Source: Pseudorhodoplanes sinuspersici (GTDB lineage: Bacteria; Pseudomonadota; Alphaproteobacteria; Rhizobiales; Xanthobacteraceae). From it: a stretch of DNA of 64,000 nt. The notes beneath the pieces were generated by a model. That model was not told the DNA's origin and made no database searches. It saw only the letters and a list, made by a program, of their open reading frames with translations. The stretch covers positions 1,172,501 to 1,236,500 of the forward strand of contig NZ_CP021112.1 of assembly GCF_002119765.1 (NCBI RefSeq), written 5' to 3'. This document shows, one piece after another, positions 8,362 to 16,668 of this stretch (position 1 is the stretch's first letter; every line of letters starts with the position of its first letter). The position numbers and the translations under genes are program-made.

Positions 8362-9687
8362 TCAGCTATTTTTTCGCGTTGCCGGCATTAGGCCTGTGGA
8401 CATCGGCAACCGGACGGTAAAAGTCGCCCCCTCGCCCGACCGGCTCTCGATATTCAGCCGGCCGCGATGGCGGTTCATGATGTGCTTGACCAAAGCGAGC
8501 CCGAGACCGGTCCCCCCCTGCGCCCGACTCTCGGTCACGTCCACGCGATAGAAGCGCTCGGTCAGCCGCGGCAGATGCTCGCCGGAAATGCCGGGGCCGT
8601 AATCGCGCACCGCCGCGACCGCTTCCTCGCCGCCACTGACATTGAACGCGCGCGACAGGGTAATTTCCACGCGCTTGCCCGACGCCCCGTATTTCAGAGC
8701 ATTCTCGATCAGGTTTTCGAACACCCGCGTCAGCTCGTCCCGGTCGCCGGACACCACCAGCGGCTCCTTGGGCGCGGAAACGGTAACGGTCACGCCGCGG
8801 TCCCGTGCCAGCATCTGCAGCGCATCGACCACCTGGCGAATGATCGGCAGCAATTCCACCGGCGTCTGCGGACGCACATGCGCAGACAGCTCGATCCGCG
8901 ACAACGACAGGAGATCGTCGATCAGCCGCGCCATGCGTTTGGCCTGCGCCTCCATGATGTCGAGGAAACGCTCCCGCGCGGCGGTATCGTTGCGCGCCGG
9001 CCCTTTCAGCGTCTCGATGAAACCCGAAAGCGCCGCGAGCGGGGTGCGCAATTCGTGGCTGGCATTGGCGACGAAATCGACCCGCATTTCCTCGACCCGC
9101 CGGATCGGCGAGAGATCGCGAAACGTCAGCAACAGGCGCTGGGTCGAGCGCCCCGCATGCCCGTCCTCATCCGGCATCGGTGTGACGATGACTTCGAACC
9201 ACCGCTCGGACGGAACGCGCTCGGCAAACTCGGCGCGTTCGGGCCGACGGCTCACGCCAGCCCGCCGCACCGCATCGACCACCTCCGGAATGCGCAAGGC
9301 CAGCATGGCCAGTTCGCCCGGCCGGAGCGAAGGGGCGATGGTGCTGGCCATCGCATTCAGCGTCACAACGCGCCCATCCGTATCCAGCAGAATGGTCGGA
9401 TCCGGAAGCGCCCCGATCACGTCGGCGAGGAAATGATCGTCCTGCGGTATGGGGAGGGCGTTGCCACTTGCGGCACTATCGTTGCTCGCCTGCAGCCGGC
9501 TGAAATACCATGCAGCAACCGCAAGGATGACGAGTGCAGGAACGGCCAGCGCCGGGCGCAGACCTCCGCTGAACAGCGGCACAGCGATAGTGACGGCTGC
9601 AATCGCCGCCATGATCCACGGGCCGTATCGGCCGAACTTTTTGCCCAGCCCTACTATTGAAGGCCTCGGATCACTGCTTTGGTCCAT
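8362..9687 (-). CDS. phoR: Phosphate regulon sensor histidine kinase PhoR
   Basis: About 441 residues. Two N-terminal hydrophobic helices (about 24-62) are followed by a PAS-like domain (about 85-195, beginning VIGALPDPTILLDTDGRV), the dimerisation/H-box FVANASHELRTPLAAL with His211, and an HATPase domain with the N box ENLIENALKYG and G boxes DYGPGI and GGTGLGLALVKHI. It phosphorylates PhoB. The start is uncertain: an ATG at 9687 begins MDQSSDPRP, and a GTG at 9738 would add 17 residues. Either start overlaps the end of the preceding gene, suggesting co-transcription with it. Confidence 0.92.
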   Translation of the reverse strand: MDQSSDPRPSIVGLGKKFGRYGPWIMAAIAAVTIAVPLFSGGLRPALAVPALVILAVAAWYFSRLQASNDSAASGNALPIPQDDHFLADVIGALPDPTILLDTDGRVVTLNAMASTIAPSLRPGELAMLALRIPEVVDAVRRAGVSRRPERAEFAERVPSERWFEVIVTPMPDEDGHAGRSTQRLLLTFRDLSPIRRVEEMRVDFVANASHELRTPLAALSGFIETLKGPARNDTAARERFLDIMEAQAKRMARLIDDLLSLSRIELSAHVRPQTPVELLPIIRQVVDALQMLARDRGVTVTVSAPKEPLVVSGDRDELTRVFENLIENALKYGASGKRVEITLSRAFNVSGGEEAVAAVRDYGPGISGEHLPRLTERFYRVDVTESRAQGGTGLGLALVKHIMNRHRGRLNIESRSGEGATFTVRLPMSTGLMPATRKNS

Positions 9688-10762
9688 TACCGTGGGACGG
9701 CCTTTGACCGGCGCCGCCGCTGCTCGCAATCGTTTCACGTTCCTTCGGTTCTACCAGCACATCGGCGGTGATGGTTGCAAGGGGTGGAACGCGCGTCGTG
9801 TAAAGTCCTTTGATGATTTCGCGCCCGCCAAGGATCGCAAGCGCGAGTGCGAACGGGATGATGTAGTAAAGCAGCCGAAACAGCAGCAGACTGGCCAGCA
9901 GTTGTTCCTTGTCGAATTGCCACAACGCCACCAGCATTGCGGCATCGAACACGCCAAGACCGCCGGGCGAATGGCTCGCAAAGCCAAGCAGCGTTGCGGC
10001 AACGAAGATCACCGACAACGTGATGAAACTGATATGCGGCTCATCCGGCAACAAAAGATACATCGCGGCGGCACAGCAGGCGAGATCGACGATGCCGATG
10101 ACGATCTGTAGAAGGGTCAACGGCCCGCCCGGCAAGGTGACTTTCCAGCCGCTGCGGCCGATCACGCGCGGGCGCCGCCAGACCCAGGCCACATAGGCAA
10201 CAAGAACGATCAGGACCACGACGGCCAAGACCCGGTTGAACCAAGGCGGCACCTGATTGATGGCGCTCGCCGCTTCCGGCGCATAAAAGATACCAAGGCC
10301 GAGCACGGTGGCATTGCCGAGCCAGAATGTCAGGCCGGCAATGAAACAGATTTTCGCCACCTCGACCGCGCTGACGCCATGCGCGGAATAGATCCGATAA
10401 CGCACCGCGCCGCCTGTGAAGACGCTGGCGCCGACATTATGCCCGACGGAATAGCTGGTGAACCCGGCCAGCGCCGCGGTCGGATAAGGCACATCGCTGC
10501 GTCCGATCGTGCGAAGGGCAAACAGATCGTAGAATGTCAGCGTGAAGTAGCCGAAGGCGACGAATAATGCGGCCAGCAGGAAGTCCTTCTCGTCGGTCGC
10601 CCGCAACGCCTTGAAGACTTCCTTGATATCGATGTTGTGCAGCATGCGGTACAGGACGACGCCCGCTGCAACAATAATGACGACACTGAGCGCAAAGCCG
10701 ATCCGGTGCCAGCCGATCTTCTCGCTGATAAAACGCGCCATGGCGCGCAGCATTTCGAGCAT
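9671..10762 (-). CDS. Flippase-like integral membrane protein (LPG synthase transmembrane domain / YbhN family)
   Basis: About 363 residues with eight or more hydrophobic helices. It has the LPG_synthase_TM layout: GYFTLTFYDLFALRTIG, then the FTSYSVGHNVGASVFTGGAVRYR segment (split here as SYSVGHNVGASVF and TGGAVRYRIY), and later FASHSPGGLGVFD. This domain forms the flippase half of MprF, but the cytosolic synthase half is absent. A lipid-translocating role is therefore an inference and the substrate is unknown. It overlaps phoR, so it may be the first gene of the Pho locus transcript; a link to phosphate-dependent membrane remodelling is speculative. I chose the ATG at 10762 over a TTG two codons earlier. 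Confidence 0.75.
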   Translation of the reverse strand: MLEMLRAMARFISEKIGWHRIGFALSVVIIVAAGVVLYRMLHNIDIKEVFKALRATDEKDFLLAALFVAFGYFTLTFYDLFALRTIGRSDVPYPTAALAGFTSYSVGHNVGASVFTGGAVRYRIYSAHGVSAVEVAKICFIAGLTFWLGNATVLGLGIFYAPEAASAINQVPPWFNRVLAVVVLIVLVAYVAWVWRRPRVIGRSGWKVTLPGGPLTLLQIVIGIVDLACCAAAMYLLLPDEPHISFITLSVIFVAATLLGFASHSPGGLGVFDAAMLVALWQFDKEQLLASLLLFRLLYYIIPFALALAILGGREIIKGLYTTRVPPLATITADVLVEPKERETIASSGGAGQRPSHGNGPKQ

Positions 10763-10800
10763 TCGCAAAACCCCGCTGCAACGCCGGCCAGTTGCCCTTT

Positions 10801-10933
10801 GATCAAGATGATTTTGGGTCGAATTGACCCAAAATCATCTTGATCGATTCTCATACGTTAGAGCATGACGTCGTCCGAAAACCGCTTCGCATCCCGGATC
10901 AAGTCCGGGACAGGCTTTTTCGGCATCATGCTC
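10801..10933 (-). repeat. Compound palindromic intergenic element, copy 1
   Basis: A perfect 20-bp inverted repeat (10801-10820 against 10826-10845, 5-nt loop) sits next to a second arm pair, GAGCATGA at 10861 and TCATGCTC at 10926-10933. The latter encloses CGTCCGAAAACCGCTTCGCA. A small internal palindrome (CCCGGA/TCCGGG) is present only in this copy. Reverse-complemented, it aligns with the element at 13614-13719. Confidence 0.8.
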
Positions 10934-11001
10934 TCGCGGGCCGCGATTGCGGGCGAGGTACTAGCAGAAGTCGGGGGGCGCAGGCAAAGCGGACAAAGAG
11001 A

Positions 11002-11029
11002 CGGCCGCGGCCTGGATAGGCCGCGGCCG
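11002..11029 (-). terminator. Terminator-like hairpin after the binding-protein gene
   Basis: The 11-bp perfect stem CGGCCGCGGCC/GGCCGCGGCCG has a 6-nt loop and lies 22 bp past the stop of the gene at 11051-12010. On the minus strand it is followed by TCTCTTTG, a weak T tract. Confidence 0.65.
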
Positions 11030-11050
11030 ATGCTCGAAAAGCCCGTAATT

Positions 11051-12010
11051 TCAGCGCGGCGGAATCTGGATCAATTCCCCTAGCTGCTCCTTGGTCAGTT
11101 CATTGGGTGTGAATTTCAGCGCCACGGCATCCTTCACGATTTCGTCAAGGCCAGTGATCCGGTCCGGGTTGATCGAATCCTTCGGGAAGAAGTCGTCCCG
11201 CGTCCGCCGGGCCTTGGCCTCCGGGATATTCAGCCAGTTCGCGTAAACCTTGAGACCGGCATCGGTGTACATGAAATCGACCGTTTCGCGGTAAGCCTTC
11301 ATGTAGCGGTCGATCGCGTCCTTCTTCGATTGCAACACCGGCGCTGTGGTCATCAGCAGACGGACGGTCTGGCCTTTGAAGGCCGCGGCATCGTTGCCGC
11401 TGGCGAGAATGCGGATCTGCTTCTGGTCGAGTTGATCGAGGCCAAAAGGCGGTGCCGCCCAGCCGATATCGATCTGACCCGACATGACCTGCGTCAAAGT
11501 GCCGGGAGGACCACCTGTCGCAGTCGGTTTGGCGGTCAGGCCATACTGCTTCATGAAGGCGGAGACGATGCCATGGGTGGACGACCCGTTGGTCGAATAG
11601 GCCAGCGTCCGGCCAGCCGTGTCCTTCAGCGTCTTGATCGGCGAATCGGCTTTGACATACCAGTAGAGATCGGCGGCGCCGGTCGTCTCCGCGCCGATGA
11701 CGCGGACCGGAGCGCCTTTCGCATAGGCGCTGAGCACGCCCATGATTCCGGCGGCGACACCGATATCGACGCTGCCGGAAATCGCGGCCTGCTGGGTCTC
11801 ACCCGCGCCCTGGGTGTAGACGATTTCGAGTTCGAGACCGTGCTTCTTGAATATGCCGGCCCGCTGGCCGACCTCGGACACCGATGTGTCCCAGTTGCCG
11901 CGTTGCCCGACAGCGAGTTTCAGTTTGTCTTGCGCGTCTGCCGGCGACATGCCGATCAGATAGCCAGCCGCAGCCAGCCCCAGCAAAGGGGCGAGTGCCC
12001 GTCTTTTCAT
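11051..12010 (-). CDS. Secreted NMT1/THI5-like (NitT/TauT) solute-binding protein
   Basis: 319 residues with a clear Sec signal peptide (MKRRALAPLLGLAAAGYLIG, ending around ADAQ) and a periplasmic-binding-protein type II fold. Visible features are a KLAVGQRGNWD start, AGIFKKHGLELEIVYTQGAGE, the SGSVDIGVAAG hinge segment and a GQIDIGWAAPPFG segment. No permease or ATPase gene lies beside it. It follows the ring-hydroxylating oxygenase on the same strand, so uptake of an aromatic acid or related substrate is the natural guess. In phthalate loci the decarboxylase also has a binding-protein-like fold, but the signal peptide here argues for a transport role. The start has GGGAGG 7 nt upstream. Confidence 0.82.
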   Translation of the reverse strand: MKRRALAPLLGLAAAGYLIGMSPADAQDKLKLAVGQRGNWDTSVSEVGQRAGIFKKHGLELEIVYTQGAGETQQAAISGSVDIGVAAGIMGVLSAYAKGAPVRVIGAETTGAADLYWYVKADSPIKTLKDTAGRTLAYSTNGSSTHGIVSAFMKQYGLTAKPTATGGPPGTLTQVMSGQIDIGWAAPPFGLDQLDQKQIRILASGNDAAAFKGQTVRLLMTTAPVLQSKKDAIDRYMKAYRETVDFMYTDAGLKVYANWLNIPEAKARRTRDDFFPKDSINPDRITGLDEIVKDAVALKFTPNELTKEQLGELIQIPPR

Positions 12011-12081
12011 TGAAGTCCTCCCAGTGTGAAACGTCTTCTTGATGAGACGTTGGTTGTTATTCTCGCGGTCTCCTCGATTGA

Positions 12082-12180
12082 TGTCATTCCGGGACGCGCG
12101 TGAAACGCGCGGGCCCGGAATCCAGTTGAGGGGCGCTGGATTCCGGGTTCGCGGACTTACGTCCGCGCCCCGGAATGACA
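12082..12180. repeat. Palindromic TGTCATTCC...GGAATGACA element, copy 1
   Basis: This 99-bp element has inverted ends TGTCATTCCGGG/CCCCGGAATGACA, two internal hairpins (GCGCGTGAAACGCGC and GCGGACTTACGTCCGC) and the central pair GGAATCCAG/CTGGATTCC. It fills the gap between the oxygenase and binding-protein genes. A longer copy is at 62497-62638. Confidence 0.85.
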
Positions 12181-12190
12181 GTTGAAAGTG

Positions 12191-13477
12191 TCACGCGACC
12201 TTGCTCGCTTCGCTATCGCTAGTGACCGTGAATGTGCGCCAGTTGGTCGATTTGGCGACGATGCTTTCAGACGAGCGGATCTTGGCCTGCGGGATGTGTG
12301 GCGTCGTCCTGCCGATGGCGACGCCGGTATCACGCATCTGTCGTGCAGCATCGACCATCAGCTTGCGGAATTCCACCACAGCAAGGTCGCTGGCGCCGAG
12401 ACGCTCCTTGGTCCGATCTGCAATCGGCCCCATGGTTTCCCACATGACGATATCCTGATTGGGAATCCCCTTGATGCCGGTGAAATCGCCGAGCTGCATC
12501 GCCTGACGATCCTGTTTGTAATTGTTGGCCCGGTTACGCAGATTGTTGAACGAGCGATCGAGATCGATGCCCGGCTGCGCGCCATTGAATTTGCGCCACG
12601 CTTCCTGATCGATGCCGCCCTTGTCGCTCCAGGCGATGAAGTGAAACACCGTGTTGGTGTCGTCTGCCGGCACCAGGACCGTCGCGACATTGTATGCGTT
12701 GTTCGGCGGGATCAGCGCGGTGAATGGCGCGACATACACCGTCACGCGCACATAATCATGCGTGCTGGGATTGGCGATCGGACGGCGAATGGCCGCGTAG
12801 TGAAAACCGAAGCTGGTGCGCTCGACCTGCAGCCGCGGTGCCTTGTCGGTGGAGGGACGCAGCCAATGCGTATCGACGGCCTTCGCCGCATCGACCTTGG
12901 CCGGCTTCATGTCCGACGAATGCAGGCTGGATGAATGCGCCGAATCGATTTGCCCTTCCAGGATCTGCGCCCAGTTGCAGCCGACATGAATCTTCACGAT
13001 CGAGACCCGCGTATCTTCATGCGGCGCGAAAGCCGGCGGCTCGAACTCCGGCATCGTTTCCGCCGGCCCCATATAGGTCCAGACGAAGCCGCCCCATTCG
13101 CGCGCCGGATAGGCCTTGATCTTCACCTTTTCGGCGAAACCGCTCTCCGGCGGCTCCGAGGTCATTTCGATGACGTTGCCTTCAACGTCCATTTTCCAGC
13201 CGTGATAGAGGCAGCGCAGCCCGCATTCCTCGTTGCGGCCGAAGGCCAGCGACACCCGGCGGTGCGGACAATATTCATCGATGATGCCAAGCCGCCCGTC
13301 GCTGTCGCGGAACACGACTAGGTCTTCGCCCAGCAGCCGAACTTTCAGCGGCGGCCCGTCTGGCTCGGCCACCTCCTCGATCAGGCAGGCCGGCATCCAG
13401 TGCCGCCGCATGATCTGCCCCATCGGGGCGTCACCCTCGACGCGACACAAAAGGTCGTTTTCTTCACTCGTCATCAT
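12191..13477 (-). CDS. Rieske ring-hydroxylating dioxygenase, phthalate 4,5-dioxygenase oxygenase type
   Basis: 428 residues. The Rieske [2Fe-2S] ligands are visible as CPHRR...CLYHGWK (C-x-H, then C-x2-H). The mononuclear iron region reads ILEGQIDSAHSSSLHSSDM, the form found in the single-component phthalate 4,5-dioxygenase family (Pht3/OphA2). The N-terminus (ENDLLCRVEGDAPMGQIMRR) and C-terminus (TGIKGIPNQD, IADRTKERLGASDLAVVEFR) also follow that family closely as I recall it. Expected reaction: NADH-dependent cis-dihydroxylation of an aromatic acid using the reductase encoded divergently at 13741. Exact substrate is unproven. Start ATGATG at 13477 is preceded by GGAGG. Confidence 0.85.
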   Translation of the reverse strand: MMTSEENDLLCRVEGDAPMGQIMRRHWMPACLIEEVAEPDGPPLKVRLLGEDLVVFRDSDGRLGIIDEYCPHRRVSLAFGRNEECGLRCLYHGWKMDVEGNVIEMTSEPPESGFAEKVKIKAYPAREWGGFVWTYMGPAETMPEFEPPAFAPHEDTRVSIVKIHVGCNWAQILEGQIDSAHSSSLHSSDMKPAKVDAAKAVDTHWLRPSTDKAPRLQVERTSFGFHYAAIRRPIANPSTHDYVRVTVYVAPFTALIPPNNAYNVATVLVPADDTNTVFHFIAWSDKGGIDQEAWRKFNGAQPGIDLDRSFNNLRNRANNYKQDRQAMQLGDFTGIKGIPNQDIVMWETMGPIADRTKERLGASDLAVVEFRKLMVDAARQMRDTGVAIGRTTPHIPQAKIRSSESIVAKSTNWRTFTVTSDSEASKVA

Positions 13478-13613
13478 GGGCGCCTCCGGTCGGCTAAATA
13501 ATATTAGCTCTCTAAGTTTTTATCCTATAATAATTCCGGACTGTTTGTCGAGACGCCCTCGATATGATTGTGCGTCCCAATAAAATTTGCGACCAAGGGA
13601 CGCCGGGACCCCA

Positions 13614-13719
13614 GAGCATGATGCCGAAATTGCGTAGCGGTTTTCGGACGAAATCATGCTCTAACGTGTTGGAATCGATCACGTTTATGAATTTGGATCG
13701 TTCGATCCAAATTCATCGT
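13614..13719 (+). repeat. Compound palindromic intergenic element, copy 2
   Basis: GAGCATGATGCCGAAA...TCATGCTC (13614-13661) encloses AGCGGTTTTCGGACGA and is followed after a short spacer by a 13-bp inverted repeat (13687-13699 against 13704-13716). It is the same architecture as 10801-10933 in the opposite orientation. It lies in the promoter gap between the divergent oxygenase and reductase genes. Confidence 0.8.
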
Positions 13720-13740
13720 GGTCTAAGCGACTGATGGACA

Positions 13741-14706
13741 ATGAATAGCGCCCTGCTTGCCGACATTCCCGTTCAGATCACACGCGCCGAGGAAATCGCC
13801 GATGGCATCCATCTGTTCGAGATGCGCTGCAAGGACGGCAGCGACTTGCCGGCTTTCACCGCCGGCTCGCACATCAATCTGCGGGTGCCGAACGGTCTCG
13901 TGCGGAAATATTCGTTGTGCAGCGATCCGGCGGACCGGAGCCACTATCGCGTCGCGATCAAGCGTGAAGACAACGGACGCGGCGGTTCGGTCTACCTGAT
14001 CGACAATACCAAGGTCGGCGACGAGTGGATGATTTCCACGCCGGACAACGCTTTCGCGCTGCCGCAGCGCGGTGACAATTTCATCTTCATCGCCGGCGGC
14101 ATCGGCATCACGCCATTCATCGCCATGATCCATGCGCTGAAAGACGATCCGGCCAAGAAATTCAAACTCTACTACTGCTCACGCACGCCGGAGATGACGG
14201 CATTCCGCGAGGAGCTGAGCGCGCCGGAATTCAAGGGCAAGGTCGTCATTCATTATGATGGCGGCGACCCATCGAAGGCGCTTGATCTCTGGCCGATCGT
14301 CGAGGAGCGCAAGAACAGAGAACACGTTTACTGCTGCGGGCCTCGCGGCCTGATGGAAGCGGTGCGTGCAGCAACCGGCCACTGGACGCCGACATCGATT
14401 CACTTCGAGGCCTTCAGCGAGGCCGATGCGCGGCGTCCCGACGACCAGCCGTTCAAGGTGAAGCTCAACTCCACGGGCGAAGTGATCGACGTGCCGGCGG
14501 GCACGACCATTCTGGAAGCGATGCGCGCCAACGGAAAAGACGTGCCAAGCTCCTGCGAAAGCGGCACCTGCGGGACCTGCCGCACCAAGCTGCTTGAAGG
14601 CGAAGCCGACCATCGCGACCTCGTGCTCACCGAGAACGAGCGGAGCAGTCAGATCATGATCTGCGTCTCGCGGGCCAAAACGCCGGACATCACGATCGAT
14701 CGCTGA
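13741..14706 (+). CDS. Phthalate dioxygenase reductase-type (PDR/VanB) oxidoreductase
   Basis: A 321-residue class IA reductase in one chain. The FMN-binding barrel (about 8-105) carries RKYSLCSDP, the NAD domain (about 110-225) carries FIAGGIGITPFIAM and YCCGPRGLM, and the C-terminal plant-type [2Fe-2S] ferredoxin (about 235-321) has ligands C-x4-C-x2-C in CESGTCGTC plus a distal Cys in IMICVS. It passes electrons from NADH to the partner Rieske oxygenase encoded divergently. It is followed by the dehydrogenase at 14855 with a repeat between. ATG at 13741 fits the family; an ATG 7 nt earlier is out of frame and stops at once. Confidence 0.9.
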   Translation: MNSALLADIPVQITRAEEIADGIHLFEMRCKDGSDLPAFTAGSHINLRVPNGLVRKYSLCSDPADRSHYRVAIKREDNGRGGSVYLIDNTKVGDEWMISTPDNAFALPQRGDNFIFIAGGIGITPFIAMIHALKDDPAKKFKLYYCSRTPEMTAFREELSAPEFKGKVVIHYDGGDPSKALDLWPIVEERKNREHVYCCGPRGLMEAVRAATGHWTPTSIHFEAFSEADARRPDDQPFKVKLNSTGEVIDVPAGTTILEAMRANGKDVPSSCESGTCGTCRTKLLEGEADHRDLVLTENERSSQIMICVSRAKTPDITIDR

Positions 14707-14805
14707 GGCGTTAAGTATGGATCGATTGAACCCAATCCATCCGCTCGCACCCGGGTCCGCGCTTTGCGCGGCCCGAGCACAGGCTCCGGCGGGGGCCCAG
14801 GGCCA

Positions 14806-14837
14806 AGGATTCTGGATTCCCGCTTACACGGGAATGA
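14806..14837. repeat. Short palindromic element (GGATTCCCG/CGGGAAT type)
   Basis: ATTCCCG CTTACA CGGGAAT with flanking TCTGGATTC, in the 148-bp gap between reductase and dehydrogenase. It resembles the core of the element at 56473-56545. Confidence 0.55.
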
Positions 14838-14854
14838 GCGGCAGGTAGAGGGTC

Positions 14855-16051
14855 ATGGCCGATCGCAAAATCCGTCTCGGAATTGCCGGTCTCGGGCGCG
14901 CCTTCACCTTGATGCTGCCGACCTTTACGGCTGATCCGCGGATTGAACTTGTTGCCGCGAGCGATCTGCGGGACGACGCGCGCAAACAATTCGAAAACGA
15001 ATTTGGCGCGCGCAGTTACGGCGCGATCGAAGACTTGTGCCGCGATCCCGATGTGGACGCGGTGTATGTCGCCACACCGCATCAGATGCATGCGCAGCAT
15101 GTGGCCATCGCCGCGCGACACGGCAAACATGTTCTGGTCGAGAAGCCGATGGCCATCGCCCTCGATCAATGCCAGGCGATGATCGATGCCGCAAAAAAGG
15201 CCGGCGTAATCCTTGTCATCGGTCACAGCCACAGCTTCAACGCGCCGATCCTGCATACGCGCGCACTGATCGACAGCGGCGCCTATGGTGCCGTCCGCAT
15301 GATCCATGCGCTGAATTACACCGACTACATGGTGCGCCCGCGCCGGCCGGAGGAGATGGATACGGCGCAGGGCGGCGGCGTTTTGTTCAGCCAGGGCGCG
15401 CATCAGATCGATATCGTGCGGCTGCTCGGCGGCGGGCAAGTGCGCTCGGTGCGCGCGTTGACCGGGAACTGGGACCGATCGCGCCCGACCGAGGGCGCCT
15501 ATTCGGCGCTGCTCACATTCGATGACGGCGCCTTCGCCTCCTGCACCTATAGCGGCTATGCGCATTTCGATTCCGACGAGTTTATGGGCTGGATCGGCGA
15601 AATGGGTTTGCGCAAGGATCCATCGCGTTATGGCGCTGGCCGCGCCGCCTTGCAGGCAGCAACGAATGCCGATGAGGAAGCGGCGCTGAAAGCTGAGCGC
15701 AATTATGGCGGCAAGAATTATGCGCCGTCGTCGCATGCCGTCTCGCCGGAGCGGCTGCATCAGCATTTCGGCACCATCATCGTCTCGTGCGAGCGCGCCG
15801 ACCTTCGCCCGATGGCGGGCGGCGTCATGATCTATGATGACAAGGAAGCCCGGCTCGATCCCGTGCCGGTGCCGAAGGTGCCGCGCGCCGAAGTGATCGA
15901 CGAATTCTACGACGCGATCGTTCATGGCAAGTCGCCGCTCCATGACGGCGCCTGGTCGATGGCGACACTCGAGGTGTGCCTTGCCATCCTGCAATCGGCG
16001 AAGACGCGGGCCGAGGTGCCGACAAAACATCCGATCGCGGTCCGGACATGA
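14855..16051 (+). CDS. Gfo/Idh/MocA oxidoreductase, phthalate dihydrodiol dehydrogenase-like
   Basis: A 398-residue NAD(P)-dependent dehydrogenase. The Rossmann start is LGIAGLGRAFTLML, followed by the family signature VLVEKPMAI with the EKP lysine, then an alpha/beta catalytic domain with NYTDYM, FSQGAHQIDIVR and the conserved His pair. In phthalate 4,5-pathway loci a dehydrogenase of this family and size (Pht4-like) re-aromatises the cis-dihydrodiol, which fits its position next to reductase and oxygenase genes. No 4,5-dihydroxyphthalate decarboxylase is seen in this window. Its stop overlaps the MarR start by 4 bp (ATGA). Confidence 0.82.
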   Translation: MADRKIRLGIAGLGRAFTLMLPTFTADPRIELVAASDLRDDARKQFENEFGARSYGAIEDLCRDPDVDAVYVATPHQMHAQHVAIAARHGKHVLVEKPMAIALDQCQAMIDAAKKAGVILVIGHSHSFNAPILHTRALIDSGAYGAVRMIHALNYTDYMVRPRRPEEMDTAQGGGVLFSQGAHQIDIVRLLGGGQVRSVRALTGNWDRSRPTEGAYSALLTFDDGAFASCTYSGYAHFDSDEFMGWIGEMGLRKDPSRYGAGRAALQAATNADEEAALKAERNYGGKNYAPSSHAVSPERLHQHFGTIIVSCERADLRPMAGGVMIYDDKEARLDPVPVPKVPRAEVIDEFYDAIVHGKSPLHDGAWSMATLEVCLAILQSAKTRAEVPTKHPIAVRT

Positions 16052-16659
16052 CAGAACGAAAGCCGGCCAAGAACAGGACAAAGAGCGCAACAACGAGCGG
16101 CACCGACGCGCAGACCATCCTTCGTCACTGGCGCGAGGCTGTGCCCGACGATCGTCTCGCCCACCTCGTCAAGGACGCTACACGCGCACTTCTACGAGCG
16201 TTACAGATGCGGCTGACCGCGCATAATGTCTCGCTCGGCCATTGGACCTTCCTGCGCATCCTCTGGGAAAAAGACGGCCTCACGCAACGAGAACTGAGCG
16301 AGCAAGCCGGCGTGATGGAGCCGACCACCTTCTCCGCCGTCAACGCGATGGAGAAGCTCGGCTATGTCGTTCGCCGGCAAATGCCCGACAGCCGCCGCAA
16401 GGTCTATGTGTACCTCACGCCGAAAGGCCGGTTATTAAAGGAAAAACTCGTGCCGCTGGCGGAAGACGTCAATCGCGTTGCGGTCGGCGACGTGGCGACC
16501 GAACACATCGCCATCACGCGGCAGACGCTGCTCACCATCCTGGAAAATCTTGCGCGCGACGAAATCGTCGCCAACGACCCGGAGCGCCGTATCCCCTCGA
16601 CCCGCGAACTCGCTTTGCGCGTTGCCGACAAGACAAGGCAAAGTCGTAAGCGGAGTTAA
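16048..16659 (+). CDS. MarR-family transcriptional regulator
   Basis: 203 residues. A Lys/Thr-rich N-terminal tail (about 1-25) precedes the winged helix-turn-helix: LTQRELSEQAGVMEPTTFSA and the wing VVRRQMPDSRRKVYVYLTPKG. The C-terminal tail is again basic (SRKRS). MarR proteins bind as dimers and usually release DNA on binding an aromatic ligand, so it is the likely local regulator of the oxygenase/reductase set. Translation is probably coupled to the dehydrogenase through the ATGA overlap. Confidence 0.88.
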   Translation: MTERKPAKNRTKSATTSGTDAQTILRHWREAVPDDRLAHLVKDATRALLRALQMRLTAHNVSLGHWTFLRILWEKDGLTQRELSEQAGVMEPTTFSAVNAMEKLGYVVRRQMPDSRRKVYVYLTPKGRLLKEKLVPLAEDVNRVAVGDVATEHIAITRQTLLTILENLARDEIVANDPERRIPSTRELALRVADKTRQSRKRS

Positions 16660-16668
16660 AAGGCGCGT

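Noticed and set aside
14711-16093. 460-codon minus-strand frame opposite the Gfo/Idh/MocA gene
   Set aside because: Antisense shadow; the plus-strand product has clear family motifs.
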